A stretch of DNA of 64,000 bases from Meiothermus sp. Its GTDB lineage: Bacteria; Deinococcota; Deinococci; Deinococcales; Thermaceae. Every line of letters begins with the position of its first letter. The stretch's first letter is position 1. The notes under the pieces are model-generated. The model saw only the letters and a list, made by a program, of their open reading frames with translations. It was not told the origin of the DNA and did no database searches. Shown one piece after another: positions 1-9,137 of the stretch. The stretch spans positions 2,584,501-2,648,500 of the forward strand of contig NZ_BPIM01000001.1 in the NCBI RefSeq assembly GCF_026004115.1, written 5' to 3'. Position numbers and translations under genes: made by a program.

Positions 1-825
<825 letters not shown>

Positions 826-837
826 GCCAACATGCCA

Positions 838-866
838 AGAATACACCGTCGGCAGGCCAGGCCCAA
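838..866 (-). promoter_or_regulatory. Promoter of glnS
   Basis: On the minus strand a TTGGGC -35 (861-866) is separated by exactly 17 nt from a TATTCT -10 (838-843). The -10 ends 12 nt before the ATG at 825, giving a very short leader. TTGGGC or TTGGGG recurs as a -35 ahead of the menC-like and TauE genes, which supports the reading. Confidence 0.6.
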
Positions 867-897
867 GGAAGCCTGTTCCAAATTGAACCTTCGTCTT

Positions 898-1941
898 TTA
901 TACCTTTACCCAGGTGTTCTCCTGGCAACTCTGCACGGCGGCGTCAATCACCTTTTGGGCGATGAGCCCATCCTCGAGGCTCGGGATGGGTTGCTGGTTC
1001 TGGGCGACGGCTTCCATGAAGCGCCGGGCCAGTTCCACAAACTGGAAATAACCCCACGAAGCGTCCAGATTGCGGCCCCGGAGGAACCCCGCATCCACAG
1101 GGACTTTCTGGTAGTGGCCGGGGCGCTGGGCCAGCTCGAGGGTGTAGCTGCTGCCCCGGCCCCACAGGGCGGGCGAGAGCTTAAGGGCACCCTTGCTGCC
1201 CTGGATTTCCAGCTCGAGCCGCTGGTCGGTCCCAATGTGCACCCTCGAGAGCGAAAAAGCCCCGCTAACCCCTCCCAGCCGGGCCAGCACCGCCCCTTCG
1301 TCCAGGTTGGTGACGGGGTCGGGCCGCTGGAAGTGGATGTGCCCCTGGGCCATGACCTGGGTGAACTCGAGGCCCGTCACCATCCGCACCAGATCAAAAA
1401 GATGGGCCCCCAGGTCGGCCACCGCGCCCCCGGCTCCCCCGGTTTCGGCCTTGGCCCGCCAGGGGGTGGGGCCCCCTGGGTCGCCCATGAAGCCGCCGTG
1501 GAAGTAGCCCCTCAGATAAAGCACCTCGCCAATCTCGCCGGTGCGCACTAGCTGCTGGGCCATCTCGGCGGCCAGGTCGCCCCGGCTGGTGAAGGCGGTC
1601 AGGCCGATGCGCCCAGAGGCCCTGGCAGCCTCCAGAATGGCCTGCCCCTCCGCTAAAGTACGGGCCAGGGGCTTATCCATGAAAAGGTGCTTGCCCGCCT
1701 GTAAAGCCTGGATGCCCAGCGGGGCATGGGTATGGTCGGCAGTGGAGATGGCCACCCCATCGCAGGCGGCCAGCAGGTCTTGATAGTGTTCAAAGGCGCT
1801 GCTGCCGAACTGCTCGGCCAGTTTTTGGGCGTGGGCCGGGGTACGGCTATAGATGCCCGCGATGGTGGCCCCTGCATCCCTGAAGGCGGGAAGGTGGGCA
1901 AAACCGGCCCACCAGCCTGCACCTACGATACCAATTCGCAT
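898..1941 (-). CDS. Gfo/Idh/MocA family oxidoreductase
   Basis: NAD(P)-dependent dehydrogenase of 347 residues, the usual family length. The N-terminus has a Rossmann dinucleotide motif, GIVGAGWWAG (residues 3-12), followed by the CDGVAISTADHTH and GKHLFMDKPLA segments; the lysine in the latter is the typical catalytic or cofactor residue of the family. The C-terminal alpha/beta domain carries the substrate pocket. The ATG at 1941 follows an AAAGGAGC ribosome site. The substrate cannot be read from sequence; sugars, inositols and sugar acids are all used by relatives. It is divergent from the second family member at 2201, and they are only distantly similar. Confidence 0.88.
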   Translation of the reverse strand: MRIGIVGAGWWAGFAHLPAFRDAGATIAGIYSRTPAHAQKLAEQFGSSAFEHYQDLLAACDGVAISTADHTHAPLGIQALQAGKHLFMDKPLARTLAEGQAILEAARASGRIGLTAFTSRGDLAAEMAQQLVRTGEIGEVLYLRGYFHGGFMGDPGGPTPWRAKAETGGAGGAVADLGAHLFDLVRMVTGLEFTQVMAQGHIHFQRPDPVTNLDEGAVLARLGGVSGAFSLSRVHIGTDQRLELEIQGSKGALKLSPALWGRGSSYTLELAQRPGHYQKVPVDAGFLRGRNLDASWGYFQFVELARRFMEAVAQNQQPIPSLEDGLIAQKVIDAAVQSCQENTWVKV

Positions 1942-2200
1942 AAGACGCTCCTTTCAGTCAAAACGGGCTACATATTCAGGCTATAGCAAAAAAGGGCAGA
2001 AAATCCCCCTTTTCCCTCAGAAGGCCCAGACCTGGAGGGAGATGGCCCAAGGGGGCTTCTTGCACGAGGGTCATCGCCACGATTCGTTGGTTTTTTGGAC
2101 GGTAGCGGCGGGCTCGAGCAAGGCCAGCGGGTAGCCCAGCAGCTTCTAGAGACCTTGCAAAAGCCCTAGAATATCGGTAGCTTGTGCTTGGAGTGATACC

Positions 2201-3241
2201 TTGACCTTGCCCATCCATGTGGCCCTCATAGGTTACGGCATGGCCGGACAAGTCTTTCATGCCCCGGTGATTCAGGCTGTGCCGGGACTGCGCCTGGTGA
2301 CCATCCAGAGCAGCCAGCCCCTGAAGGTGCAAGCCGACTGGCCCCAGGTCTGGATCAGCACAACCTTCGAGGAGGTTATCCAGACCCCCCAGATCGACCT
2401 GGTGGTGATTGCCACCCCCAACCACACCCACTTCGAACTGGCCTGGCGGGCCCTCGAGGCGGGCAAGCATGTGGTAGTGGATAAACCCTTTACCCTGCTG
2501 GCCCAGGAAGCCCGGGCCCTGGCCGAGCTGGCCCAGATGCAAAATCGACTGTTATCGGTTTTTCAGAACCGCCGCTGGGACGGCAACTTCCTATCCCTGC
2601 AAAGGATGCTAGAGGCCGGTACTTTGGGGGAGGTGGTCTACTTCGAGTCCCACTTCGACCGCTACCGCCCGGCGGTGCAGCCCCGCTGGCGTGAACAGGC
2701 TGGGCCGGGCAGCGGAATCTGGTACGACCTGGGGCCCCACCTGGCTGACCAGGCCCAGTTGCTTTTTGGTTGGCCCCAAGCGGTTTTTGCCGATATTGCT
2801 CCGCAAAGGCTCGGTGCCGAGGCCCCCGATTACTTTCACGTCCTGTTGCGCTACCCCAGGCTGCGGGTGGTGCTGCATGCCAGCGCCCTGGTACCTGGGG
2901 GTAGTCCGCGCTTTGTAGTACACGGCACCCAGGGCAGTTGGGTGTGTTATGGCCTCGATACGCAAGAAAAGTCCCTTCGGGAAGGCTCGCATCCGGGTGG
3001 GCCGAACTGGAGGCCGGTTGGGGGTGAGGCCTGGCTTTACCGACCCGGTCAGCCCTCCGAGCTGGTAGACGTGGAACCTGGCGATTACCGTCGCTACTAC
3101 GCGGGAGTACGCGATGCCATCTGGGAGAAGGGGCCCAACCCGGTGCCGCCCGAGCAGGCCGTGCGGCTGATGGAGCTGCTCGAGGCCGCCATACAAAGCG
3201 CCGCAGAACGCCGGGAGATTTCCCTGGGGGTGGAAGAATGA
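2201..3241 (+). CDS. Gfo/Idh/MocA family oxidoreductase (YdgJ/IolW-like)
   Basis: Second NAD(P)-dependent dehydrogenase of the region, 346 residues. The nucleotide motif is ALIGYGMAGQVFHAP near residue 8, followed by DLVVIATPNHTHF and GKHVVVDKPFTL. The pattern GxGxAGxxFHxP is typical of the YdgJ/IolW-like branch, which reduces scyllo-inosose or related cyclic sugars; this substrate is inference. The start is a TTG at 2201 that begins the conserved N-terminus; no better ATG lies nearby. Its stop overlaps the ATG of the next gene (ATGA), so both are probably translated together. The 259-nt gap upstream, shared with the divergent dehydrogenase, shows no other gene. Confidence 0.87.
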   Translation: MTLPIHVALIGYGMAGQVFHAPVIQAVPGLRLVTIQSSQPLKVQADWPQVWISTTFEEVIQTPQIDLVVIATPNHTHFELAWRALEAGKHVVVDKPFTLLAQEARALAELAQMQNRLLSVFQNRRWDGNFLSLQRMLEAGTLGEVVYFESHFDRYRPAVQPRWREQAGPGSGIWYDLGPHLADQAQLLFGWPQAVFADIAPQRLGAEAPDYFHVLLRYPRLRVVLHASALVPGGSPRFVVHGTQGSWVCYGLDTQEKSLREGSHPGGPNWRPVGGEAWLYRPGQPSELVDVEPGDYRRYYAGVRDAIWEKGPNPVPPEQAVRLMELLEAAIQSAAERREISLGVEE

Positions 3242-3729
3242 ACCTGGAACAAGACCTGAAGGTGCTTGCTGAACAGGAGGCCCGCCTGCGCTTCGAACAG
3301 TTCAATGCTGCGACCGCCTGGGTGTTGGGACAGCAACTCAAATTGGCGGCTGAGCAGCTCCATAGCGCCATTGCGATGGATATTAGCTTCTTTGGACAGC
3401 CGCTCTTTTTTTATGCCATGCCGGGCGCTACCCCCGACAACGCCGAATGGATACGGCGCAAGCGCAATGTGGTGCAGCGTTTTCACCGCAGCTCCTATGC
3501 GGTGGGCCTCATGCTGAAGCACAAAGAGGTCGGTCTCGAGGAGCGTGGCCTGGACGCGCGCGATTTTGCTGTCCACGGCGGTAGCTTTCCTATCTTTGTA
3601 AAAGGGGTGGGTTGCCTGGGGGCCATTACGGTCTCGGGGTTGCCGCAGCGCGAAGACCACGAGCTGGTGGTGGAGGTACTGGCCAACTACCTGGGTGTCC
3701 CCTACGAGGAGCTGGCCCTCGACCCATGA
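3238..3729 (+). CDS. UPF0303 / haem-degrading-domain family protein
   Basis: Protein of 163 residues resembling the UPF0303 family (related to the HbpS/GlcG-like fold, COG4702). Recognisable features are the LxxxNAxxAWxLG helix near residue 22, the PLFFYAMPGATPDN segment, RKRNVVQRFHRSSYA, and the C-terminal VHGGSFPIFVKGVGCLGAITVSGLPQ. No signal peptide is seen, so it is probably cytoplasmic. The biochemical role is not established in general; some relatives bind haem or small cofactors. It overlaps both neighbours by ATGA junctions, forming a three-gene operon with the dehydrogenase and the aminotransferase, so it may belong to the same catabolic pathway. Confidence 0.8.
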   Translation: MNLEQDLKVLAEQEARLRFEQFNAATAWVLGQQLKLAAEQLHSAIAMDISFFGQPLFFYAMPGATPDNAEWIRRKRNVVQRFHRSSYAVGLMLKHKEVGLEERGLDARDFAVHGGSFPIFVKGVGCLGAITVSGLPQREDHELVVEVLANYLGVPYEELALDP

Positions 3730-4919
3730 GCGGCATGGGTTCCATCCGCTTTGGTAGGGAGATGCTCCGGCACTGGCCGCTTGACCCAGCCATCACCTAC
3801 CTCAACCACGGCACGGTGGGCGCCACCCCCAAAAAAGTTCTAGCCGAACAGCAAGCCCTGCGGGAGGAGATGGAGCGACAGCCCGCGCGTTTTTTGCTCC
3901 GGGAGCTGTCGGCCCTGTCGGGCGCCTCGAGTCGCCCGGTGCCCCGGTTGCGCGAAGCCGCCGAGGCGGTGGCCCGGTTTGTGGGCGCTAGAGGCCAGGA
4001 TCTGGTGTTTGTCGACAACGCCACCACCGGGGTCAATGCGGTGCTGTGTTCCCTGGATTTGCGGCCAGGGGACGAAATTCTGATTACCAACCTGGCCTAT
4101 GGCGCGGTGGCGAACGCAGCCCGCTTTGTGACCGAGCGGGCTGGGGCCCGCTTGGTGATGGTGGAGTTGCCATTTCCGCTCTCCAATCGGGCGCAAACTG
4201 TATCGGCTTTTGCAGAAGCCCTAACCCCCCGCACCCGTCTGGCCATCCTTGATCACATTACCTCCGAAACTGCCCTGGTGCTGCCGCTGGCCGAGATGGC
4301 GGCTTGCTGCCGGGCGGCTGGGATACCGGTGCTGGCTGATGGTGCCCATGCGCCGGGGGCCATACCGCTGGACATTCCCAGCCTGGGCGTGGACTACTAC
4401 ACCGGCAACCTGCACAAGTGGGCCCTGGCCCCCAAGGGCTGCGGATTTTTGTGGGCTGCCCCGGAACGTCAGCCAGACCTTCACCCGCCCGTAATTTCCT
4501 GGGGTCTGGGGCAGGGCTTCACCCAGGAGTTCGACTGGGTGGGCACCAAAGATCCCACACCTTATCTGTCCGCGCCAGCAGCCCTGGATTTGCTTCGGGA
4601 ATGGGGCTTGGCGGCCATACGCGACTACAATCACCGCCTCGCCTGGCAAGCGGCCCTGATGCTCACAAGCCGATGGGGATTTGAACCTCCCGCGCCCGAG
4701 GCGATGGTCGGGTGTATGGTTACCGTGCCCCTGCCTGGGTCTTTGGGAAAAACCCGCGAGCAGGCAGCCCGGTTGCAGTACGCCCTCTTGTACGAGCACC
4801 GGCTCGAGGCCCCCATTCTGTGCCGGGATGAGCGCTTGTGGGTGCGGATCTCAGCCCAGGTCTATAACGAGCTCGAGGATATTGAGCGCCTGGCCCGTGC
4901 CGTCGAGAACTATCGGTAA
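3726..4919 (+). CDS. Class V aminotransferase, isopenicillin-N-epimerase/cysteine-desulfurase-like
   Basis: PLP enzyme of 397 residues. The N-terminus has YLNHGTVGATPKKVL, the substrate-entry motif of the isopenicillin N epimerase-like branch; the region VFVDNATTGVNAVL binds the PLP phosphate; ADGAHAPGAIPLD contains the cofactor-contacting Asp and His; and the Schiff-base lysine is in TGNLHKWALAPKG. The frame is open further upstream, but the ATG at 3726 overlaps the previous stop (ATGA) and starts just before the conserved region, so it was chosen. The exact reaction (epimerase, lyase or aminotransferase) cannot be decided. A strong hairpin follows its stop. Confidence 0.88.
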   Translation: MSGMGSIRFGREMLRHWPLDPAITYLNHGTVGATPKKVLAEQQALREEMERQPARFLLRELSALSGASSRPVPRLREAAEAVARFVGARGQDLVFVDNATTGVNAVLCSLDLRPGDEILITNLAYGAVANAARFVTERAGARLVMVELPFPLSNRAQTVSAFAEALTPRTRLAILDHITSETALVLPLAEMAACCRAAGIPVLADGAHAPGAIPLDIPSLGVDYYTGNLHKWALAPKGCGFLWAAPERQPDLHPPVISWGLGQGFTQEFDWVGTKDPTPYLSAPAALDLLREWGLAAIRDYNHRLAWQAALMLTSRWGFEPPAPEAMVGCMVTVPLPGSLGKTREQAARLQYALLYEHRLEAPILCRDERLWVRISAQVYNELEDIERLARAVENYR

Positions 4920-4923
4920 CTGG

Positions 4924-4953
4924 AAACGCCCGCAATGGCTCCTGCGGGCGTTT
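4924..4953. terminator. Bidirectional intrinsic terminator between the aminotransferase gene and tRNA-Ser
   Basis: Perfect 11-bp stem AAACGCCCGCA (4924-4934) and TGCGGGCGTTT (4943-4953) with an 8-nt loop. It ends in TTT on both strands and lies between two convergent transcripts, so it can stop both. Confidence 0.8.
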
Positions 4954-4956
4954 GGC

Positions 4957-5047
<91 letters not shown>

Positions 5048-5082
5048 AGGATGTGCTGTACCTGCCAGAGCAGGCAAGCCTG

Positions 5083-5111
5083 AGTGTACAGGGCGGTATA
5101 AGGAGCGTCAA
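5083..5111 (-). promoter_or_regulatory. Promoter of tRNA-Ser
   Basis: On the minus strand TTGACG (5106-5111) and TACACT (5083-5088) are separated by 17 nt. The -10 lies about 35 nt before the mature 5' end, leaving room for a short leader trimmed by RNase P. Confidence 0.75.
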
Positions 5112-5123
5112 GCTGGGCTGCGT

Positions 5124-5129
5124 TATACT
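5124..5129 (+). promoter_or_regulatory. -10 box of a leaderless promoter for the PIG-L deacetylase
   Basis: TATACT ends 6 nt before the GTG start at 5136, the spacing of a leaderless transcript. No clear -35 is visible, because the upstream bases are shared with the divergent tRNA promoter. Confidence 0.5.
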
Positions 5130-5135
5130 CTGGGC

Positions 5136-5801
5136 GTGCGTTTACTTGCTGTCTTTCCTCATCCCGACGACGAAATAGGGGTTTCCGGTACCCTGGCCAA
5201 GCACGTCTTGCGCGGCGACGCGGCCAAGATTCTCTGGCTCACCCGAGGGGAGCTGGCCAGCCAGTTTGGCGATACGCCCCCCGAAGAGGTAGCCCGCATC
5301 CGCGAGGGACACGGTCATGCGGTGGCTAAAATGATTGGCGCAGAGGCTGAGTTCCTAAATTTTGCCGACTCGAGCCTGACCGGTGGCCGCGAAGAGGCCC
5401 TGGCCATAGCTCGGGTGGTAGCGAGCTGGAAGCCTGATGTGGTGGTGACCTGGAACCCCCATGATGTGCACCCCGACCACCGGGCGGCCTACTGGGCCAC
5501 CCTCTCGGCGCTCAAGTTTTGCCGCATTCCCAAACTGGTGGGCGAACCGTACCGCAAGCCCGTGCGCTTGCTGCACTACTACCGCAGCGATATTCCAAGA
5601 CCTGTGGTCTATGTGGACGTGGGTGAAGAGGGTCAGGCGGTAGCCGACCGGGTCTTTGGCTTTTATCGCGACTTCTACCAATGGGAGTACAGCCTGGAGG
5701 CATTCAGGGCGAATCGCTCGAGGCTGGGGGCTGAGGTTTCAGTAAAGTTTGCGGAGCGTTTTCAGGCAGAGGCTCCGCTGGCTCATCCTTTTCTGGGTTG
5801 A
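5136..5801 (+). CDS. PIG-L (LmbE) family deacetylase
   Basis: Zinc-dependent N-acetylglucosamine deacetylase family, 221 residues. The metal-binding motif FPHPDDE is at residues 7-13 and the second HPDH motif lies in NPHDVHPDHRAAYW near residue 110. LTRGE and EFLNFADSSL are typical of BshB-like enzymes that deacetylate GlcNAc-malate in bacillithiol synthesis; that assignment is inference. The frame is open far upstream through the tRNA, but the GTG at 5136 is placed 6 nt after a TATACT box and begins the conserved protein, so it is preferred. The 3' end overlaps the convergent CLC-type gene by 98 bp. Confidence 0.87.
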   Translation: MRLLAVFPHPDDEIGVSGTLAKHVLRGDAAKILWLTRGELASQFGDTPPEEVARIREGHGHAVAKMIGAEAEFLNFADSSLTGGREEALAIARVVASWKPDVVVTWNPHDVHPDHRAAYWATLSALKFCRIPKLVGEPYRKPVRLLHYYRSDIPRPVVYVDVGEEGQAVADRVFGFYRDFYQWEYSLEAFRANRSRLGAEVSVKFAERFQAEAPLAHPFLG

Positions 5802-7035
5802 GCTCTTCCACTTCAAAGCTACCCCGTGGGCTGGTGAAGGTATAGGCAGCAAAAGCGGCAATGAGGGTCAGGGGTAGCAGGCTATAACCCCCAATTTCAC
5901 CTGCCAGCACCACCGCTGCAAAGGGTGCGCGGGCGATGCCTGCTAACAGGGAGGCCATGCCCACCAGGGCGGCGGTTTCGGGAGAGGGTGCGATGGAGGT
6001 AAAAATCTGGCCCAGCAGCTGCGCCAGAATTAGCCCGCTAAGGCCGCCCAGGGTTAGGGCCGGGGTGAGCTGCCCGCCGTAGGCCCTTACGCCGCCACCC
6101 AGAATCAGCAAGGCGAGCTGCACCAGGAAGAGCAACCCCAGGAAAGGCAACGTCAGAATAGGAGACGTGCCAAGCTGAACCCAGGGCAGTCCGCTACCGA
6201 TGGCCTCCGGCATCAAAAGCAAGACCCCCGCCAGCACCAGCCCGAAGAGGGCATGGCGTACCCCGAAGGTGAGACGCCGCAAAAAGCGTTGTAGAAACCG
6301 CTCGGCCTCGAGCCACAGGGTGCCCACTCCAGCACACACCAGACCAATCGCCAGGCCAAAGAAAAGCTGCGGCCACTCCAGCGGCCCCGGGGGCAACTCG
6401 AGCAGCGGTCCATACCCGTGAAAAAGCCCGTAAACCGTAAATCCGGCCAGGGCTCCAATCAGTGCTGGAGCCAGAGCACCGACCTCGAGAGCCAACCCCC
6501 GGTAGACAATCTCGCTGGCCAGGAGTGCGCCGGCCATGGGCGCATGGAAGGCCGAGGCAAACCCCGCCGCCATGCCCGCAAAGGGCAGAAACCGACTCGA
6601 CTCGCCCAGCGGGATGCGCCGCCCCATCACGCTGCCAACCCACAGGCCCAGCGCGGCCATGGGCCCCTCGCGGCCCAGGGGGGAACCCGCGCCAAGCTGT
6701 ACCAGCGAACCGATGATGCCCCGAAAATACTCGCTGGCCCGTACCGGGCGCCCCGCGCGGTAGGCTGCCAAAAGCCAGCCCAGCCCCCGGCCCGAGCCCA
6801 GGTAGCTCGAGGCGGCGAACACCAGCGGCAACAACAAGGCCAGCCACCAGAAGGCAGGCCCGCGAAAAATCTGGGAAAGGCCGCCCTCGCCCGGCAGGCC
6901 GGGGGGCAGGTAACCCAGGGTTTCGCCCAGCAGATAGCGCTCGATTACCCCCAGCACGAACACAAACCCGGCGGCAAAAACCCCGGTCAGGGCCCCCACA
7001 AAAGCGCTGTACAGGATAAGCGCACCGATCTGCAT
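5704..7035 (-). CDS. CLC-family chloride channel/transporter-like membrane protein
   Basis: Integral membrane protein of 443 residues with about ten hydrophobic segments. The hallmark GREGP motif with the gating glutamate is at residues 121-125, followed by GLWVGSVMGRRI. The usual GSGIP motif is not clear in its normal place; GSGLPWVQLG occurs later, and the third motif is the divergent GGQLTPALTLGG. There is no C-terminal CBS pair. The ATG at 7035 was chosen because upstream codons encode a non-conserved extension that would run into the preceding gene. The last 32 codons, rich in Pro and Glu, lie on the antisense strand of the PIG-L gene. Confidence 0.82.
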   Translation of the reverse strand: MQIGALILYSAFVGALTGVFAAGFVFVLGVIERYLLGETLGYLPPGLPGEGGLSQIFRGPAFWWLALLLPLVFAASSYLGSGRGLGWLLAAYRAGRPVRASEYFRGIIGSLVQLGAGSPLGREGPMAALGLWVGSVMGRRIPLGESSRFLPFAGMAAGFASAFHAPMAGALLASEIVYRGLALEVGALAPALIGALAGFTVYGLFHGYGPLLELPPGPLEWPQLFFGLAIGLVCAGVGTLWLEAERFLQRFLRRLTFGVRHALFGLVLAGVLLLMPEAIGSGLPWVQLGTSPILTLPFLGLLFLVQLALLILGGGVRAYGGQLTPALTLGGLSGLILAQLLGQIFTSIAPSPETAALVGMASLLAGIARAPFAAVVLAGEIGGYSLLPLTLIAAFAAYTFTSPRGSFEVEELNPEKDEPAEPLPENAPQTLLKPQPPASSDSP

Positions 7036-7058
7036 AAAAATCCCGGCACAACGGCCGA

Positions 7059-8189
7059 CTACCAGGATTGTACTTGGGAAACCGGCGTTCCGCGGGTGAT
7101 GCGGGGTGCTTCCAGCCCCAGCACCCGGTAACCGTTGCGCGTAGCAGCCCGCACCAGTACCCGGGGGTCTACCCGCTCCCACAAAAAGAGTGCCTCGTTT
7201 CGCACGTCCAGGTCAGGGCTGCTGCTGCGCGAGTCGGTACCCAGGGCGGGCTCGAGGCGATGTTTGAGGTACAGTGCCCAGGGCATCTGGCCGCAGGCCA
7301 GGCCCTCGTTGCTGCGCGGACAGGCGACCACCTTCGTACCCGACTGGGCCAGCATCTGCACCTCTTCTTCGTCCACCCGCACCCCATGCACCACCGTCAG
7401 GTGCGGCCCCAGCACCCCGAGTTCGGCCAGGTAGCGCACGGGCGTGAGGCCGGGGGGGTTCTCGTAGGCCGCAAATCCATACTGCAACGGAATTTCCTGC
7501 AAAGGGCCGGTGCCCTGGGTCATCAGTAGGGTTTCATCGGGGCTTTCGGCCACGTGCATTTGCAGGGGGAAGCCCTCGAGCCGGGCAATCTCGACCAGCT
7601 TTTTGAGCAGGGCCGGGCTCACGTTGTAAGGTGTGTGCGGTGAAAGCCCCACCCTGACGGCGCCGTTTCGTTTGCGCCACTTCGTCAAGCGATGGGCAAC
7701 CCGGCGGGCTACTTCGTCGGCCTGGGCTGGGTTGCGCTGGATGACCTCGAGGTAAGCCACCCCAGGCAGGGGGCTATGCTCCAGCAGCCACTCCACAATT
7801 TCGGGCCTGTATACGATGTCCCCAAACCCCCCCACGCGCAAGGTTTGAAGCTCGTTCAGACCCTGTAAGGCTGCCTCCTCGGTGCGCTTTGAACCGTGGT
7901 CAATCACGTGCTTGATGAAGTCGGTGTAGCTGCCGCGAAAATAGGGAACCGCGGTCAGATCCAGGTGGGTATGGGCGTTGACCACCGGCGGCGTGAGGGC
8001 TTTGCCCTTATGAACGAGGGGTGCTTGGGGATAGGTTTTTCGCAAATCGGTCAGGGGGCCTGTGGCCGCGATGTGCTGGCCCACCACCACCAGGCCGCCA
8101 TTTAGCATGGGCGTACCGAAACCGACGTAGACCACCTCGGCAGTCCAGATTTCAGGTGCAAGAATCAGGGTTTCCTCCCGTGTGTCCAA
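7059..8189 (-). CDS. Amidohydrolase, ATZ/TRZ-type deaminase (possible aminodeoxyfutalosine deaminase)
   Basis: Metal-dependent hydrolase of 376 residues. The metal motif NAHTHLDL is near residue 71; LSPHTPYNVSP, QMHVAESPDE (metal His), VVHGVRVDEEEV (His) and ACPRSN...LGTDSRSSSPDLDV (catalytic Asp) follow in the order of the chlorohydrolase/SAH-deaminase superfamily. Members of this group in Deinococcus-Thermus include the deaminase of the futalosine menaquinone route; that role is inference. The start is a TTG at 8189, chosen because the beta-sandwich N-terminus begins there. It lies 23 nt upstream of the CLC gene and is probably co-transcribed. Confidence 0.78.
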   Translation of the reverse strand: MDTREETLILAPEIWTAEVVYVGFGTPMLNGGLVVVGQHIAATGPLTDLRKTYPQAPLVHKGKALTPPVVNAHTHLDLTAVPYFRGSYTDFIKHVIDHGSKRTEEAALQGLNELQTLRVGGFGDIVYRPEIVEWLLEHSPLPGVAYLEVIQRNPAQADEVARRVAHRLTKWRKRNGAVRVGLSPHTPYNVSPALLKKLVEIARLEGFPLQMHVAESPDETLLMTQGTGPLQEIPLQYGFAAYENPPGLTPVRYLAELGVLGPHLTVVHGVRVDEEEVQMLAQSGTKVVACPRSNEGLACGQMPWALYLKHRLEPALGTDSRSSSPDLDVRNEALFLWERVDPRVLVRAATRNGYRVLGLEAPRITRGTPVSQVQSW

Positions 8190-8297
8190 GGCTAAAGGCT
8201 CCAGGCCAAAAGCTCAAAAAAGCCGATGGTCAATGGTCTGCGACCGAGTATTCGCGGAATCTGCAGCATGAGCAGCGCCCGACCAACCCCTTCGCTA

Positions 8298-9131
8298 TCA
8301 GCCCATCCGCTCCAGCACATAGCGGTTGGGGCCGCGCAGAAAGTCTATGGCATGGTAGCCCTGGGCGAAGTAGTGCCCGAACAGTTCTCGGCTGTGCAAG
8401 CGCCACTGGTTGGCCAGGCCTGGGTCGGTCTTTAAAATGTGCCCCCAATCCTGGGGGATTTGCACCAGAATCTGCCGTTCGGACAGATCCAGATGGAGCC
8501 CGACCGGTTTTTGCTGCTCCACCACATTGGCCTGCCGCAGACCCTCTATGCTGGGGGCCGGTGGCGGCGCGTAGATGCGGCTGAACACCCGGGGGGAACG
8601 CAGCTCCCAGACCGCGTAGGCCCGGTCTGAAGGTGCGCCAGCGTTGATGCCGCCCATGGCACCATAGCAGTTGGGGATGTAGCGATTGAAGGTTGCACCC
8701 AGCTTGCGCAGGTTGAAATGGGCGTTCAGGCTGCGCAGAGGGTCGAAGGTCCAGACCACCCGCTCGTAGCCCCTGCTGAGGGCCCAGTCACGCTGGTAGC
8801 GCTTGAGCAACAGACCAATCTGGCTGCCCTGGTACTCCGGCAGCACCCCGGCCATGTGCGAGTGGTGTTCGGTGGGGCGGTTGGTGGGGAAGCCGAAGAT
8901 GAAACCCACCAAAACCGCATTCTCAGCCACCCCTTTCTCCCTCGAGGGGGAAAAGGGGTTGGGGGATTGGGGGTGAAGGTAGGCCCCTGCCAGCAAGGCC
9001 CCTTCGTGGATCAGGGCCATCAGGGTTCCGCTGCGAAGGATGTCGCTGGGGTCGTTCCAGATGGCTTGCTCGAGCCGGGGAATTTCGGCTATCTCCTCGG
9101 GTTCGTGCAGTTCGCGAATTACCAGGTTCAT
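8298..9131 (-). CDS. GNAT N-acyltransferase (COG3375-like, partner of N-succinylamino acid racemase)
   Basis: Protein of 277 residues with a GNAT core: HSHMAGVLPEYQGSQIGLLLKRYQRDWAL contains the acyl-CoA pyrophosphate loop (QGSQIGL), followed by WTFDPLRSLNAHFNLRKLGA. This arrangement matches the COG3375 group often encoded next to MenC-like N-succinylamino acid racemases. In the Geobacillus system such an enzyme succinylates D-amino acids before racemisation. Here it begins 6 nt after the racemase stop, so the pair is one operon. Oddity: residues around 53-66 (PQSPNPFSPSREKG) are encoded by an imperfect palindrome that looks like an inserted small repeat. Confidence 0.8.
   Translation of the reverse strand: MNLVIRELHEPEEIAEIPRLEQAIWNDPSDILRSGTLMALIHEGALLAGAYLHPQSPNPFSPSREKGVAENAVLVGFIFGFPTNRPTEHHSHMAGVLPEYQGSQIGLLLKRYQRDWALSRGYERVVWTFDPLRSLNAHFNLRKLGATFNRYIPNCYGAMGGINAGAPSDRAYAVWELRSPRVFSRIYAPPPAPSIEGLRQANVVEQQKPVGLHLDLSERQILVQIPQDWGHILKTDPGLANQWRLHSRELFGHYFAQGYHAIDFLRGPNRYVLERMG
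8930..8958. repeat. GC-rich inverted repeat inside the GNAT gene
   Basis: The sequence around CTCCCTCGAGGGGG folds into a long imperfect hairpin with arms CCCCTTTCTCCC and GGGGGAAAAGGGG. It is in frame and adds a Pro/Ser-rich loop between two beta strands. The look is that of a small palindromic intergenic repeat that has entered a coding region. Confidence 0.5.
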
Positions 9132-9137
9132 AACGGG

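Noticed and set aside
2490-3371. A 293-codon minus-strand frame opposite the second Gfo/Idh/MocA gene
   Set aside because: Low-complexity Arg/Pro/Ser composition and full overlap with a well-conserved dehydrogenase gene.
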